Assembly: GCF_009299795.1 (NCBI RefSeq)
Contig: NZ_VIGP01000005.1
Coordinates: forward strand, 186,001-250,000
Origin: Brachybacterium subflavum
GTDB taxonomy: Bacteria; Actinomycetota; Actinomycetes; Actinomycetales; Dermabacteraceae
Length of the DNA stretch: 64,000 bases
Direction: 5' to 3'
Shown: piece after piece, positions 1 through 8,740 of the stretch
How the letters are laid out: every line of letters begins with the position of its first letter
Position numbering within the stretch: the first letter of the stretch is position 1
Position numbers and translations under genes: made by a program
Notes under the pieces: model-generated
The model's database searches: none
Told to the model about the DNA's origin: nothing
What the model saw: the letters and a program-made list of their open reading frames with translations, nothing else

Positions 1-16
1 GGTGAGCGCGCCGACA

Positions 17-59
17 CCAATAAGCATACTATTGGGGTCGGAGCGATCGCGCTCCGACC
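17..59. promoter_or_regulatory. two adjacent inverted repeats upstream of the SDR-GntR pair
   Basis: An inverted repeat ccaata-n7-tattgg spans 17-35. Immediately after it, ggtcggagcg-atcg-cgctccgacc spans 36-59, a perfect 10-bp stem with a 4-base loop. Both lie just before the first gene (start 82). The first could be the operator of the GntR-type regulator encoded two genes down. The second could be an operator or the terminator of a gene left of the window. There is no T-tract, so a simple terminator is less likely. Confidence 0.5.
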
Positions 60-81
60 ACTATCGAACCGAGGAGACAGG

Positions 82-807
82 ATGCGAATGCGAGGACCGA
101 GCCTGTGGGTGACCGGAGGCGGCAGCGGCATGGGGCGAGCGACGGCGATCAGCGCGGCACGCGCCGGATGGCAGGTGACCGTGAGCGGTCGGCGTCCCGC
201 GCCGCTCAAGGAGACGGTCGCCGAGATCACCGAGGCAGGGGGTAGCGCCATCGATCTCCCGCTGGACGTCCAGGACCGCGATGCCGTTGCGCAGGCTGCC
301 CGCCAGGTCGTCGAGCGTTGCGGCGGGCTCGATGCCCTGGTCCTCGCCGCGGGTCTCAACACCCCGCGGCGCCGCTGGGACGACCAGGACCTCCAGGAGT
401 TCGACGCCATCGTGGCCACCAACCTCAATGCCACGGCCAGCGCCATCAGCGCCGCACTGCCTCACCTGCGCGCGAGCGGCGGCCTCGCGGTCGCGATCTC
501 CTCGTTCGCCGGCTGGACGTTCCAGCCCGGCGCGGGCGTCGCGTACTCGGCGAGCAAGACCGCGCTCGGCTCACTCGTGCGCACGCTCAACCATCAAGAG
601 GCTCCGCACGGCGTGCGCGCCTGCCACGTGTGTCCGGGCGACGTCGCGACGGACTTCCTCGAGCAGCGTCCGGAGGTTCCGGATGCTGAGGCCCGATCGG
701 TGATGCTCAGCGCGCAGGACATCGCACGCGCGGTGCAGTTCGTCCTTGACTCGCCCCCGCACGTGCGGGTCGACGAGCTGGTCGTCTCGCCCGTGTCGCA
801 GAGGTGA
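82..807 (+). CDS. SDR family NAD(P)-dependent oxidoreductase
   Basis: Short-chain dehydrogenase of 241 residues, the usual length for a classical SDR, expected in the cytoplasm. The Rossmann glycine motif TGGGSGMG is at residues 11-18, an Asn at 114 fits the structural/catalytic position, Ser140 precedes the active site, and the catalytic pair is Tyr155-x3-Lys159 (YSASK). A gaggag ribosome site (about 71-76) supports the ATG at 82. It sits 7 bases ahead of an FCD-domain regulator, so the two are probably one operon in a carbohydrate locus that also holds a sugar transporter and a sulfatase. A sugar or sugar-acid substrate is inferred from that context only. Confidence 0.88.
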   Translation: MRMRGPSLWVTGGGSGMGRATAISAARAGWQVTVSGRRPAPLKETVAEITEAGGSAIDLPLDVQDRDAVAQAARQVVERCGGLDALVLAAGLNTPRRRWDDQDLQEFDAIVATNLNATASAISAALPHLRASGGLAVAISSFAGWTFQPGAGVAYSASKTALGSLVRTLNHQEAPHGVRACHVCPGDVATDFLEQRPEVPDAEARSVMLSAQDIARAVQFVLDSPPHVRVDELVVSPVSQR

Positions 808-814
808 GGCACCG

Positions 815-1540
815 ATGAGCACCGTCGGCGAGTCCCGCTTCGCGAGCACCCTGGACTCCCTGGGCCTCGCCATCGTCACCGGGGAGCTGCCCGCGGGACA
901 CGCCGACACCATCGAGGGACTGGTCGAGCGCGCAGGCGCGTCGCGCAGCGTGGTCCGGGAGGCCACGCGCGTGCTCTCCGCCCTGGGGATGCTGTCGGCC
1001 GGACGCCGTGTGGGTCTCCGCGTGCTGCCCTTCGAGCAGTGGGACACCATGGATCCCCTGGTGATCCGATGGCGTTTGCGATCGCCCGGACGCATCGCGC
1101 AGGTCCTGGAGCTGCGGGACCTGCGCCGGGCCATCGAGCCCGAGGCCGCGGCCCTGGCGGCGCGACGAGTCGCCGCAGGAGATGCGCCGCTCGCGGCCCA
1201 GGAGGCTCTCGCTCACGCCGACCGTCAGCTCCGCGCGGCGGCCGCGGGCGCCGGCCGTGAGATGCTCCCCGCTGACGCTGCGGCATACCTGCACGCGGAC
1301 AGCCTGCTCCACGCGCAGGTCCTCGCCCTCTCGGCGAACGCGATGTTCATCCGCCTGCGGGCCGTGATCGAGGAGGGGCTGCGAGAACGCGCACTCCACG
1401 AGCGGATCGACCTCGCACCCGAGGTCCACGATGTCGACCTGCACTCGGAGGTTGTCCGGGGGATCCGAGCGGGCGCACCGCAGGCAGCGGCCGCAGCGAT
1501 GCGGGAGATCGTGGAGCGCACCGGGGAGCTCGAGTCCTGA
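815..1540 (+). CDS. FadR-like GntR family transcriptional regulator (FCD domain)
   Basis: A 241-residue regulator: an N-terminal winged helix (about 15-75, with the recognition-like segment SRSVVREATRVLSALGML) and an all-helical FCD ligand domain (about 95-235, beginning LELRDLRRAIEPEAAALAA). FCD domains bind small carboxylates or sugar acids, often with a metal. I chose the ATG at 815 over an in-frame upstream start because the longer version would read back into the SDR gene. Seven bases separate it from the SDR stop, so they are probably co-transcribed. The inverted repeat at 17-35 is a candidate operator. The effector is unknown. Confidence 0.87.
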   Translation: MSTVGESRFASTLDSLGLAIVTGELPAGHADTIEGLVERAGASRSVVREATRVLSALGMLSAGRRVGLRVLPFEQWDTMDPLVIRWRLRSPGRIAQVLELRDLRRAIEPEAAALAARRVAAGDAPLAAQEALAHADRQLRAAAAGAGREMLPADAAAYLHADSLLHAQVLALSANAMFIRLRAVIEEGLRERALHERIDLAPEVHDVDLHSEVVRGIRAGAPQAAAAAMREIVERTGELES

Positions 1541-1579
1541 CAACCCCCAGGCGCGAAGCACCGGGTGCCGCTCCGCCCG

Positions 1580-2545
1580 TCAGGAGTCCAGGAGCGCCAC
1601 GGCCAGGGGCTCGTCGACGACGAGCGAGTCGATGAGGCCGCTGGCCACCGCCGCCCGCACCGCCTCCACGCGATGGGCGCCCACGCAGGTCCCGATCACG
1701 TGCGGGACCTCATCTAGCTGCCGGAGCGTCATGCCGACGATGCGGCTGTCCGCACCCGCATCGAGCGGTGCGCCCTTTCGGTCCAGGACCCGGCCGGAGA
1801 TGACGGCGACCGCGCCCGCCGCAGCGGTGCGGCGCACGAGATCGACGGGGAGCAACGGCAGGATCGTCGACCCTTCGCTGGTCCAGGTGCCGATCCCCAC
1901 AACGGCGTGATCGACGCGCTCTGCACGATCCAGCGCCTGGGAGATCTCCGTCGAGCGCATCAGGGCGGCAGCGATCTCACCGCTCGGCGCCACCAGCGGC
2001 GCATAGATCGGGTGCGCCGTCCCCTCCGCGATGCGCGCGACGAGGCGGACGACCTCGACCGACCCGATCCGATCGCCCGATAGCGAGAGAGCCCCCGCGA
2101 TCTGCACGACGTCGCACGGCGCGAGGCGCTCCAGCACCATCGGCAGGGCCTCGATCACGCGGGACCACCCCAGACCGAGCGACTCGCCCGGGCGCACGAC
2201 CTCCGAGAGATAGCCCGCCAGCGCGGAGGCGACCGCCTGGGCGCTCCGCCGCCGTACCCCTTCGCCGGGCGAGCCCACGGAGCGCCCGGCGATGACCACG
2301 CGCCGCAGGCCCAGCGACTCCTCCAGGACACCCGCAGTGCCGTGCGACGGCCCGGGAGCGCCGACACGGATGGTCACCATCCCGCGCTCCCGCGCCTCCG
2401 TGAGCACCCGGGCGACCTGCCATCGGCTGAGACCAGTCGCCTGGGCGATTTGGGTCTTTGAGCGCCCCTGCAGGTAATACGCCTCGGCTACCTCGAGCAT
2501 CAGCTCTTCGTCGACCGATTCCTCTCGTCTCCGCAGATCCACCAT
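1580..2545 (-). CDS. SorC/DeoR-type sugar-binding transcriptional regulator
   Basis: A 321-residue protein with an N-terminal helix-turn-helix (about residues 18-55, QGRSKTQIAQATGLSRWQVARVL split by a short loop) followed by a sugar-phosphate-binding domain of the SorC/CggR type. The family controls carbohydrate operons and responds to phosphorylated sugars. The ATG at 2545 was chosen because the helix-turn-helix begins soon after it and an AATACT box lies 6 bases upstream, giving a leaderless transcript. An in-frame start at 2743 would run through the divergent promoter. It is transcribed away from the sugar transporter, which is its probable target. It converges on the GntR gene with a 39-base gap. 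Confidence 0.88.
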   Translation of the reverse strand: MVDLRRREESVDEELMLEVAEAYYLQGRSKTQIAQATGLSRWQVARVLTEARERGMVTIRVGAPGPSHGTAGVLEESLGLRRVVIAGRSVGSPGEGVRRRSAQAVASALAGYLSEVVRPGESLGLGWSRVIEALPMVLERLAPCDVVQIAGALSLSGDRIGSVEVVRLVARIAEGTAHPIYAPLVAPSGEIAAALMRSTEISQALDRAERVDHAVVGIGTWTSEGSTILPLLPVDLVRRTAAAGAVAVISGRVLDRKGAPLDAGADSRIVGMTLRQLDEVPHVIGTCVGAHRVEAVRAAVASGLIDSLVVDEPLAVALLDS

Positions 2546-2554
2546 GGTCGCAGT

Positions 2555-2617
2555 ATTGCACATCTGAGTGTTCCAACTGTCCGTCGATTGCACGTCCGCG
2601 CGGAGCGCTCCTACTCT
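2555..2617. promoter_or_regulatory. divergent SorC/MFS promoter with repeated ATTGCAC
   Basis: For the transporter a -35 TTGCAC (2588-2593) and -10 TACTCT (2612-2617) are 18 bases apart, with the dyad ggagcgctcc inside the spacer. The heptamer ATTGCAC occurs at 2555-2561 and again at 2587-2593, 32 bases or about three helical turns apart. The second copy overlaps the -35 box. This suits a multimeric SorC-type regulator. Assignment to the adjacent SorC gene is inferred. Confidence 0.5.
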
Positions 2618-2693
2618 GAGAGCCACATCCGTGACGAGCCTCAAATGCTCACACGTGCACTCCACGACATCGGCGTCCCCAGGAGGACAGGAC

Positions 2694-4109
2694 ATGCAGT
2701 CAACTCCGCCGCGCTCCTCGCGCCGCATTCCCCCGTGGTTCATCTACCTGTTCGGAGCGCTCGGCGCGATCCTGTGGGGGTATGACACCGGAGTGGTCTC
2801 CGGCGTGCTGCTCTACATCGAGAACGACTTCCCGGTGACGGCCACCGAATCCGGTCTCATCACCTCCTCGTTCACGATCGGCGCCATCATCGGGGCGATC
2901 TCGAGCGCACTGCTCGTGGATCGATGGGGACGACGACGGCTGCTCCAGGTCGCCGCGATCGTGTTCCTCGGCGGGACGCTCCTCGCTGCGACCGCGGGGA
3001 GTGCCGCCATGCTGATCCTGGGCCGCACGGTGCTGGGGCTGGGGATCGGATTCGTCTCCGTGAACATCCCGATCTACCTCTCCGAGCTCTCCCCCGCTGG
3101 CACCCGCGGCCGAGTGGTCTCGCTCGTGCAGTTCATGAACGCCTTCGGGATCCTCCTCTCCTACATTGCGAACTTCGTGCTCTCTCCGTCCGGGGCATGG
3201 AGGACCATGCTGGCGCTCGCGATGATCCCCGCGGTACTGCTGTTCATCGGCGTCTTCCTGCTGCCCGAGAGCCCCCGCTGGCTGGTGGCCCGGGGCCGCC
3301 TGGAGGAGGCGGCCGCTGGCCTGGCGCATCGTGACGACGGACCCGATCCGGCCCGCACGATCGCAGAAATCCAGAACGGTCTGGCGGCCTCCCGGGGGTC
3401 CTGGCGCACCTTAGTGGCGTCCTGGGCACGCCGACCCGTGCTGATCGCGGTCCTCATGACGGTCCTCGCGCAGTTCCTGGGCATCAACGCGATCACGTAC
3501 TACTCCCCCACCGTGCTCACGACGATCGGGGTCAGCGAGAGGGCTTCCCTGATCACGACCATCGGCTTCGGGTCCATCGCAGTCCTCGCCACGCTCTGGG
3601 CCCTGCGCTGCGCCGATTCCTTCAGCCGGCGGCGGATCCTCATAGCAGGCGCCACGATCACCGGTAGCGCCATGCTGCTGTGCGCGATCGCCACCTGGTC
3701 GTTCGGACTGACAAGTGCGGTCACCGGCGTCGTCGCGATCATCTGCTTCTCGGTCTTCAAGGCGGGCTATGCGTCCACCTGGGCGCCCGTCTCGCGCGTG
3801 GTGCAGACCGAGATCCTTCCGATCTCGATCCGCGGCACCGCCATGAGCATCTCCGAGGTCGCCAACTTCGCGTCCATCTTCGTCGTCACCCTGCTCTTCC
3901 CGATCCTGCTCCACGCCGGAGGCGCGGGATTCGCCTTCGTCACCTTCGCGGCGGTGGGCGCGATCGCCGTCGTCCTACTGGGGCTCGTCGTCCCGGAGAC
4001 CTCCGGGCGATCCCTGGAGGAGATCGAGGCGCAGATACGAGGCGAATCGACCGACGCGCCGCCGGAAGCGGCGCCCTCGGCCCGAGCGTCGCACGCCCCG
4101 CGCCGCTGA
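2694..4109 (+). CDS. sugar porter family MFS transporter
   Basis: A 471-residue integral membrane protein with about 12 hydrophobic segments, of the usual length for bacterial sugar:proton symporters (GalP/XylE-like). Family signatures are GYDTGVVSGVLLYI in the first segment (about 29-42), RWGRRR in the loop between segments 2 and 3, PESPRWLVARGR in the central loop and PETSGRSLEEIE after the last segment. The start at 2694 is fixed by a strong aggagg at 2681-2686. It faces the SorC regulator and precedes a sulfatase by 74 bases, so it probably imports the sugar that the locus handles. The exact sugar cannot be read. Confidence 0.92.
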   Translation: MQSTPPRSSRRIPPWFIYLFGALGAILWGYDTGVVSGVLLYIENDFPVTATESGLITSSFTIGAIIGAISSALLVDRWGRRRLLQVAAIVFLGGTLLAATAGSAAMLILGRTVLGLGIGFVSVNIPIYLSELSPAGTRGRVVSLVQFMNAFGILLSYIANFVLSPSGAWRTMLALAMIPAVLLFIGVFLLPESPRWLVARGRLEEAAAGLAHRDDGPDPARTIAEIQNGLAASRGSWRTLVASWARRPVLIAVLMTVLAQFLGINAITYYSPTVLTTIGVSERASLITTIGFGSIAVLATLWALRCADSFSRRRILIAGATITGSAMLLCAIATWSFGLTSAVTGVVAIICFSVFKAGYASTWAPVSRVVQTEILPISIRGTAMSISEVANFASIFVVTLLFPILLHAGGAGFAFVTFAAVGAIAVVLLGLVVPETSGRSLEEIEAQIRGESTDAPPEAAPSARASHAPRR

Positions 4110-4183
4110 CCCTCTACCCCTGCCCGGCACCCTTCACATGACACCACGAACGGAAGCCCGGGACCCGAGACCGAAAGGCACCC

Positions 4184-5617
4184 ATGACGCCCCATCGTCC
4201 GAACATCCTGTTCGTCATCACCGACCAGCAGCGCTTCGACACGATCGCAGCACTCGGCCATGAGCATGCGATCACGCCGAACCTGGATCGGCTGGTGCGC
4301 TCCGGCACGACCTTCACCCGCACCTATGTGACCGCGCCATCGTGCGCCCCCTCGCGCGCGAGCCTGTTCACGGGGATGTACCCGCACTCCACAGGCGTGC
4401 TCAAGAACAACGATCCCTGGAACCATTCCTGGGTCGGGCTGCTCGCCGATGCGGGCTATCGCTGCATCAACGTCGGGAAGATGCACACCTACCCATACAC
4501 GAGCAGCGTCGGCTTCCACGAGCGACATGTGGTGGAGAACAAGGATCGTTCGAATCCCGCCCTGCCCTTCTTCCTCGACGAGTGGGACAAGGCCTTCCAT
4601 GCGCGTGGGCTGGTCAAGCCCGACCGCGCAACCAAGTACCGGGCGATCCCCGACTACCGGGAACGGCTCGGCGCCTTCGAATGGGACGCGCCCGAGGATC
4701 TCCACGTCGACAACTTCGTCGGTGGCCTCGCCACGCACTGGCTCGACGTCTACCCGGGCGACGAGCCGTTCTTCCTCCAGGTCGGCTTCCCCGGACCCCA
4801 TCCGCCGTATGACCCCACGGCGGACGCCCTCGCGCAGTACGAGGGCCGCACCATGCCGTCGGCCCACGATTCGCCGGAGGATCGGGCGAGCCAGCCGTTG
4901 GCGGTCAAGGACCTCATCCGCGACAACCTGGAGGTCGACCACGACGCAGTGGTGCACCTCGAGCACCCGAGCCCCGAGCAGATCGAGCGTCAGCGCCGAC
5001 ACTACATGGCGAACGTGACCATGATCGATGCCCAGGTCGGACAGCTGCTTGATGCGCTGGAGCGGCGCGGCGTCCTCGAGGACACGGTCGTCATCTTCAC
5101 CTCCGACCACGGTGACTGCCTGAACGACCACGGGCACATCCAGAAATGGTCGATGTACGAGCCGAGCGTCCGCGTGCCAGCGATCGTCGCGGGACCTGGA
5201 GTAACGGCCGACCATCGAGTCGACGGGCTGACCTCCTTGTTCGACCTGGGGCCGACGATCCTCGAGTTCGCCGGTGTGACCCCGCCAGCGTGGATGGAGG
5301 CGCGCTCACTCCTGCCCGGCATCCGGGGTGATGCCGACTTCGGGCGCGAGTTCGCCTTCGCGGAGCATGCCAGGGACATGATCCTCCAGAAAACCGAGCT
5401 GATGACGATGGTGCGGGACGACCGCTGGAAGCTCGTCGAGTTCGTCGACCATGAGGACGGTCAGCTATTCGACCTCGAGAATGACCCTCACGAGATGCTG
5501 AACCTGTGGGACCGCGCCGACCATCGGGACCAGCGCGAGAGCCTCTCCCGCGTCATCGCCCGCTGGAGGGCGGAGAGCGCACTGCACACCGCCGAGTGGT
5601 CGGCCGACTTCCGCTGA
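4184..5617 (+). CDS. type I sulfatase (formylglycine-dependent)
   Basis: A 477-residue alkaline-phosphatase-fold sulfatase. The maturation motif Cys54-Ala-Pro-Ser-Arg58 predicts conversion of Cys54 to formylglycine, so a formylglycine-generating enzyme must be encoded elsewhere. Other expected active-site groups are Asp14-Gln15 near the N-terminus, Lys99/His101 (GKMH), His206 (GPHPPYD), Asp308-His309 (TSDHG) and Lys321. No signal peptide is visible, so the enzyme is probably cytoplasmic and desulfates a small imported substrate rather than a polymer. This fits the upstream sugar porter. A choline- or sugar-sulfate role are both possible; a sulfated sugar is favoured by context. Confidence 0.92.
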   Translation: MTPHRPNILFVITDQQRFDTIAALGHEHAITPNLDRLVRSGTTFTRTYVTAPSCAPSRASLFTGMYPHSTGVLKNNDPWNHSWVGLLADAGYRCINVGKMHTYPYTSSVGFHERHVVENKDRSNPALPFFLDEWDKAFHARGLVKPDRATKYRAIPDYRERLGAFEWDAPEDLHVDNFVGGLATHWLDVYPGDEPFFLQVGFPGPHPPYDPTADALAQYEGRTMPSAHDSPEDRASQPLAVKDLIRDNLEVDHDAVVHLEHPSPEQIERQRRHYMANVTMIDAQVGQLLDALERRGVLEDTVVIFTSDHGDCLNDHGHIQKWSMYEPSVRVPAIVAGPGVTADHRVDGLTSLFDLGPTILEFAGVTPPAWMEARSLLPGIRGDADFGREFAFAEHARDMILQKTELMTMVRDDRWKLVEFVDHEDGQLFDLENDPHEMLNLWDRADHRDQRESLSRVIARWRAESALHTAEWSADFR

Positions 5618-5670
5618 CCGAAACCGAGAATGCGGGCTGCTGCACGCTGCCGGCGCAGGGCCCACACCTG

Positions 5671-6069
5671 TCAGCGCCCGCGGCCGTCCGGCTTCACGCA
5701 GACCACGGGGCACGGAGCCTCCATGATCACGCGCTGGGCCGTGGAGCCCAGCAGCATCTTGCCGATGGGGGTGCGGCGGCGCACCCCCAGCACGACCAGG
5801 TCGATCTTCTCGCTGTCGATGGTCCGGAGGATGTCGTCGGCCGCATCGTCGCGCTGCGGCACGTTCCGCAGCTCGAAGTGCACGCCGCCGGCCTCCAGCC
5901 GCTCGTGCAGGGGCTCGCGTCCCGCGTCGCCCGCGTTCTTGCGGGGATCGTCGCTGCGCTCGGAGGCGAGCACCACGAGCGTCGCGTCCTTGGTCCTCGC
6001 CTCCTCCAGCGCGTACTCGAGGGCGGCCTCGCTGGTGGGGCTGGGCACGTAGCCGAGCAGGATCTTCAT
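5671..6069 (-). CDS. universal stress protein (UspA family)
   Basis: A 132-residue single UspA domain. It starts MKILLGYVPS, with the nucleotide-binding pattern G-x2-R...G-x4-GS near the C-terminus (GVRRRTPIGKMLLGS) and the closing strand CPVVCVKP. The motif puts it in the ATP-binding subclass. It lies 85 bases downstream of an amino-acid-type permease on the same strand and is probably co-transcribed with it. Usp-permease pairs are common, and the Usp domain may sense energy state for the carrier, but that is inference. Confidence 0.9.
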   Translation of the reverse strand: MKILLGYVPSPTSEAALEYALEEARTKDATLVVLASERSDDPRKNAGDAGREPLHERLEAGGVHFELRNVPQRDDAADDILRTIDSEKIDLVVLGVRRRTPIGKMLLGSTAQRVIMEAPCPVVCVKPDGRGR

Positions 6070-6154
6070 CGTCGACTCCAGGTGTCTCGGGGTGGCTCAG
6101 GATGTATCGGGATCTCGAGGTCTCGACGAGCGCCGCGACCAGGCACCCGGCCGC

Positions 6155-7642
6155 TCACTCGCGGCCGATCTCGTCCTGGTCGTGGAAGCGCGTGCGCCTG
6201 CCCTTGATCGCGGAGTTGTACAGGTAGGTGATCACGTACAGCACGAGGCCCACGCCCAGCAGCCCGCCCGCGATCCAGTAGTTCTCCTTGGGCTGGGCGA
6301 GGGGCGTGACGAGGATCAGGGAGGTGACGCCGCCGATCACGGCCACCACGGTGGGGGTGCGGAAGTGCCCCTTCGCGCCCGGGTCCTTGCGGAGCACGAG
6401 CACCGAGACGTTCACCAGGCAGAACACGATCAGCAGCAGCAGCGCCGTGGTGCCGCCGAGGTTCTTGATGATCGTCTCCGGCAGGGCGTAGCTGACGACC
6501 ACGACGAGCGCGAAGGCGAGGAGCGTCGAGAAGAGGATGCCTCCCACGGGGCTCCGGCGCCCCTTGAGCACGACCCCCAGGAACGGCGGCAGCACACCCT
6601 GCTTGGCCATGCCGTAGAGCAGGCGCGAGGCCATCATCATGTTGATCAGCACGGTGTTGGCGACCGCGAAGATCGAGATGATCGGGAAGATCGTGTCCAT
6701 CGGCAGGTTCGGGGCACCGTGCGAGACGACGCTCAGCAGCGGCGTGGTGGCGGTGGTGAGCTCGCCGATCGGGACCACGGCGACCGCCGTGAGGGAGACC
6801 AGCACGTAGACCACGCCCGTGATCGACAGGCCGCCCAGAAGCATCTTCGGGAAGTTCTTCGAGGGGTTCACGGTCTCCTCGGCCATGTTCACCGAGTCCT
6901 CGAAGCCGACCATCGAGAAGAACGCGAGGGCGGTCGCGCCGATCACGGCCATGAACATGCTCTTGTCCTCGGGCGCCTCGAACAGCACCACCCGCGAGAA
7001 GTCCGCGTCGCCGCGGCCGATCGCGAGGAAGCCGATGATCAGCACCATCGCCAGGCCGCTGAGCTCGATGAGGGTGAGCACCACGTTGGCCTTCACGGAC
7101 TCGCTCACGCCGTAGGAGTTCACGCAGGCCACGACCGCGATGAAGACGAGGGCGATGATCACGGCGACGTGATGGGAGGCGTCGGCCCCGAGGGAGTCCT
7201 CGAGGTGGAGGACCGCCAGCACGTTCTCCGCGAGGAAGATCGCGCTGTTGGAGGCCGAGGTGATGCCCGAGGACAGCACCGCGAAGGTCACCATGAAGGT
7301 GACGAAGTGGATGCCGAAGGCCTTGTGGACGTACAGCGCGGCGCCCGCCGCCTGCGGGTACTTCGTCACCATCTCCACGTAGGAGAGCGCCGTCATCATC
7401 GCGACCACGAACGCGAGGATCACCGGCAGCCAGCCCGCGCCGCCCACCTGGCCGGCGACCTGGCCGGTCAGCGCGTAGACGCCGGTGCCCAGGATGTCGC
7501 CGACGATGAACAGCAGCAGCAGGCCGGGGGTGATGGCCTTCTTGAGCTCGGTGCCCTGGCCCGAGGACGAGCCGTCGCCGTCGGGGGCGGGGAGGGTGGG
7601 ATCGCCGGGTGCGCCGGAGCCGGCGCCGGTTTCCTGTGTCAT
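6155..7642 (-). CDS. APC family amino acid permease
   Basis: A 495-residue carrier with about 12-14 hydrophobic segments. The first segment carries the family signature near LLLLFIVGDILGTGVYALTG. A long cytoplasmic N-terminus rich in Gly, Pro and Asp precedes it. The ATG at 7642 was chosen over an in-frame start at 7741 because a ggga-type ribosome site lies just upstream and the extra 33 residues look like untranslated leader. The downstream gene is a UspA protein. A perfect dyad at 7787-7802 lies upstream of its -10 box (TAGGAT, 7780-7775). The substrate is probably a neutral or cationic amino acid, not determinable here. Confidence 0.88.
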   Translation of the reverse strand: MTQETGAGSGAPGDPTLPAPDGDGSSSGQGTELKKAITPGLLLLFIVGDILGTGVYALTGQVAGQVGGAGWLPVILAFVVAMMTALSYVEMVTKYPQAAGAALYVHKAFGIHFVTFMVTFAVLSSGITSASNSAIFLAENVLAVLHLEDSLGADASHHVAVIIALVFIAVVACVNSYGVSESVKANVVLTLIELSGLAMVLIIGFLAIGRGDADFSRVVLFEAPEDKSMFMAVIGATALAFFSMVGFEDSVNMAEETVNPSKNFPKMLLGGLSITGVVYVLVSLTAVAVVPIGELTTATTPLLSVVSHGAPNLPMDTIFPIISIFAVANTVLINMMMASRLLYGMAKQGVLPPFLGVVLKGRRSPVGGILFSTLLAFALVVVVSYALPETIIKNLGGTTALLLLIVFCLVNVSVLVLRKDPGAKGHFRTPTVVAVIGGVTSLILVTPLAQPKENYWIAGGLLGVGLVLYVITYLYNSAIKGRRTRFHDQDEIGRE

Positions 7643-7774
7643 GAGGGACTCCCGGGGTCGGAGGTGGGGAAGGTATCGGGCGGGTACGGCGCGCGGCGCG
7701 GATCTCGCGCTCAGGGACGCCGACTCGAGCGGGCGGGGCACCCGCGGCGCGGGCCCTGGGCCCGCGATCTGGGG

Positions 7775-7857
7775 ATCCTACCGCAGCGTGAGCGCGCTCA
7801 CGGGACCCTCGGGGTCGTCCTAGGCTGGAGGAGTCCGTGCGGGGCGCTGCCCCGCAC
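7775..7857. promoter_or_regulatory. divergent promoter with central dyad and a 5'-UTR hairpin
   Basis: Two divergent -10 boxes are visible: TAGGAT reading left (7780-7775, permease) and TAGGCT reading right (7821-7826, aldo/keto reductase). Between them the 16-bp palindrome cgtgagcgcgctcacg (7787-7802) covers the -35 region of both, so one regulator could control both genes. The rightward transcript then begins with a stem-loop gtgcggggc-gct-gccccgcac (7837-7857) before the ribosome site. Confidence 0.5.
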
Positions 7858-7881
7858 CCATGCCACCCACGAGGAGCCTTC

Positions 7882-8718
7882 ATGAGCAGCGTCGCGAACA
7901 TCGCCCTTGCCGACGGCAGCACCATCCCCCAGCTCGGCTACGGCGTCTGGCAGGTCGAGGACGAGGTCGCGGCCGACGTCGTCGGCCAGGCCCTCGAGGC
8001 CGGCTACCGCCACATCGACACCGCCAGGGCGTACGACAACGAGGAGGGCGTGGGCCGCGCCCTGCGCGCCTCCGGCCTGCCGCGCGAGGACGTCTTCGTC
8101 ACCACCAAGCTGTGGAACGACGACCACGACTACGACCGCGCGATCGCGGCGCTCGACGCCTCGCTCGAGCGCCTGGGCCTCGAGTACGTGGACCTCTACC
8201 TCATCCACTGGGCGAAGCCCAAGCAGGGCAAGCACGTGGAGGCATGGAGGGCGCTCGTGGAGCTGCAGAGGCAGGGCAAGGCCCGCTCGATCGGCGTCTC
8301 GAACTTCCCCAAGGCCCAGCTCGAGGAGATCATCGAGGCCACGGGCGTGACCCCGGTGATCCACCAGATCGAGCTGCACCCCGACTTCGCCCAGGAGGAG
8401 CTGCGCGCCTTCGGCCGCGAGCACGGCATCCTGACCGAGGCCTGGTCACCCCTGGGCCAGGGCGGCGCACTGCTCCAGGACCCGGTGATCACGGAGATCG
8501 CCGCCGCGCACGGGGCCACCCCCGCGCAGGTCGTCATCGCCTGGCACCTCGCGATCGGGAACATCGTGATCCCGAAGTCCGTGACCCCCGAGCGCATCGT
8601 CTCGAACCTCGCCGCCGCGGAGCTCGAGCTCACCGACGAGGACCTCGAGCGCCTCGCGGCCCTCGACCGGGGCGAGGCCGGCCGCATCGGCGCCGACCCG
8701 GCCGGCATCGAGTTCTGA
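7882..8718 (+). CDS. aldo/keto reductase (2,5-diketo-D-gluconate reductase-like)
   Basis: A 278-residue NADPH-dependent AKR of the AKR5-like short type. The catalytic tetrad is complete: Asp46, Tyr51, Lys76 and His109 (YLIHW). The cofactor phosphate segment IPKSVTPERIVSN lies near the C-terminus. The ATG at 7882 follows gaggag by a normal distance; an in-frame ATG at 7837 would start inside the 5' hairpin. It is divergent from the permease-Usp operon and converges on an IclR gene with a 22-base gap. It probably detoxifies small aldehydes or ketones. Confidence 0.93.
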   Translation: MSSVANIALADGSTIPQLGYGVWQVEDEVAADVVGQALEAGYRHIDTARAYDNEEGVGRALRASGLPREDVFVTTKLWNDDHDYDRAIAALDASLERLGLEYVDLYLIHWAKPKQGKHVEAWRALVELQRQGKARSIGVSNFPKAQLEEIIEATGVTPVIHQIELHPDFAQEELRAFGREHGILTEAWSPLGQGGALLQDPVITEIAAAHGATPAQVVIAWHLAIGNIVIPKSVTPERIVSNLAAAELELTDEDLERLAALDRGEAGRIGADPAGIEF

Positions 8719-8740
8719 GACGCCGCGGCCCGGCGCCGCG

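Noticed and set aside
66-7925. Other long antisense frames over the sulfatase, permease and MFS genes
   Set aside because: Composition is dominated by Arg, Gly, Pro and His with no domain, and the opposite frames carry complete enzyme motifs.
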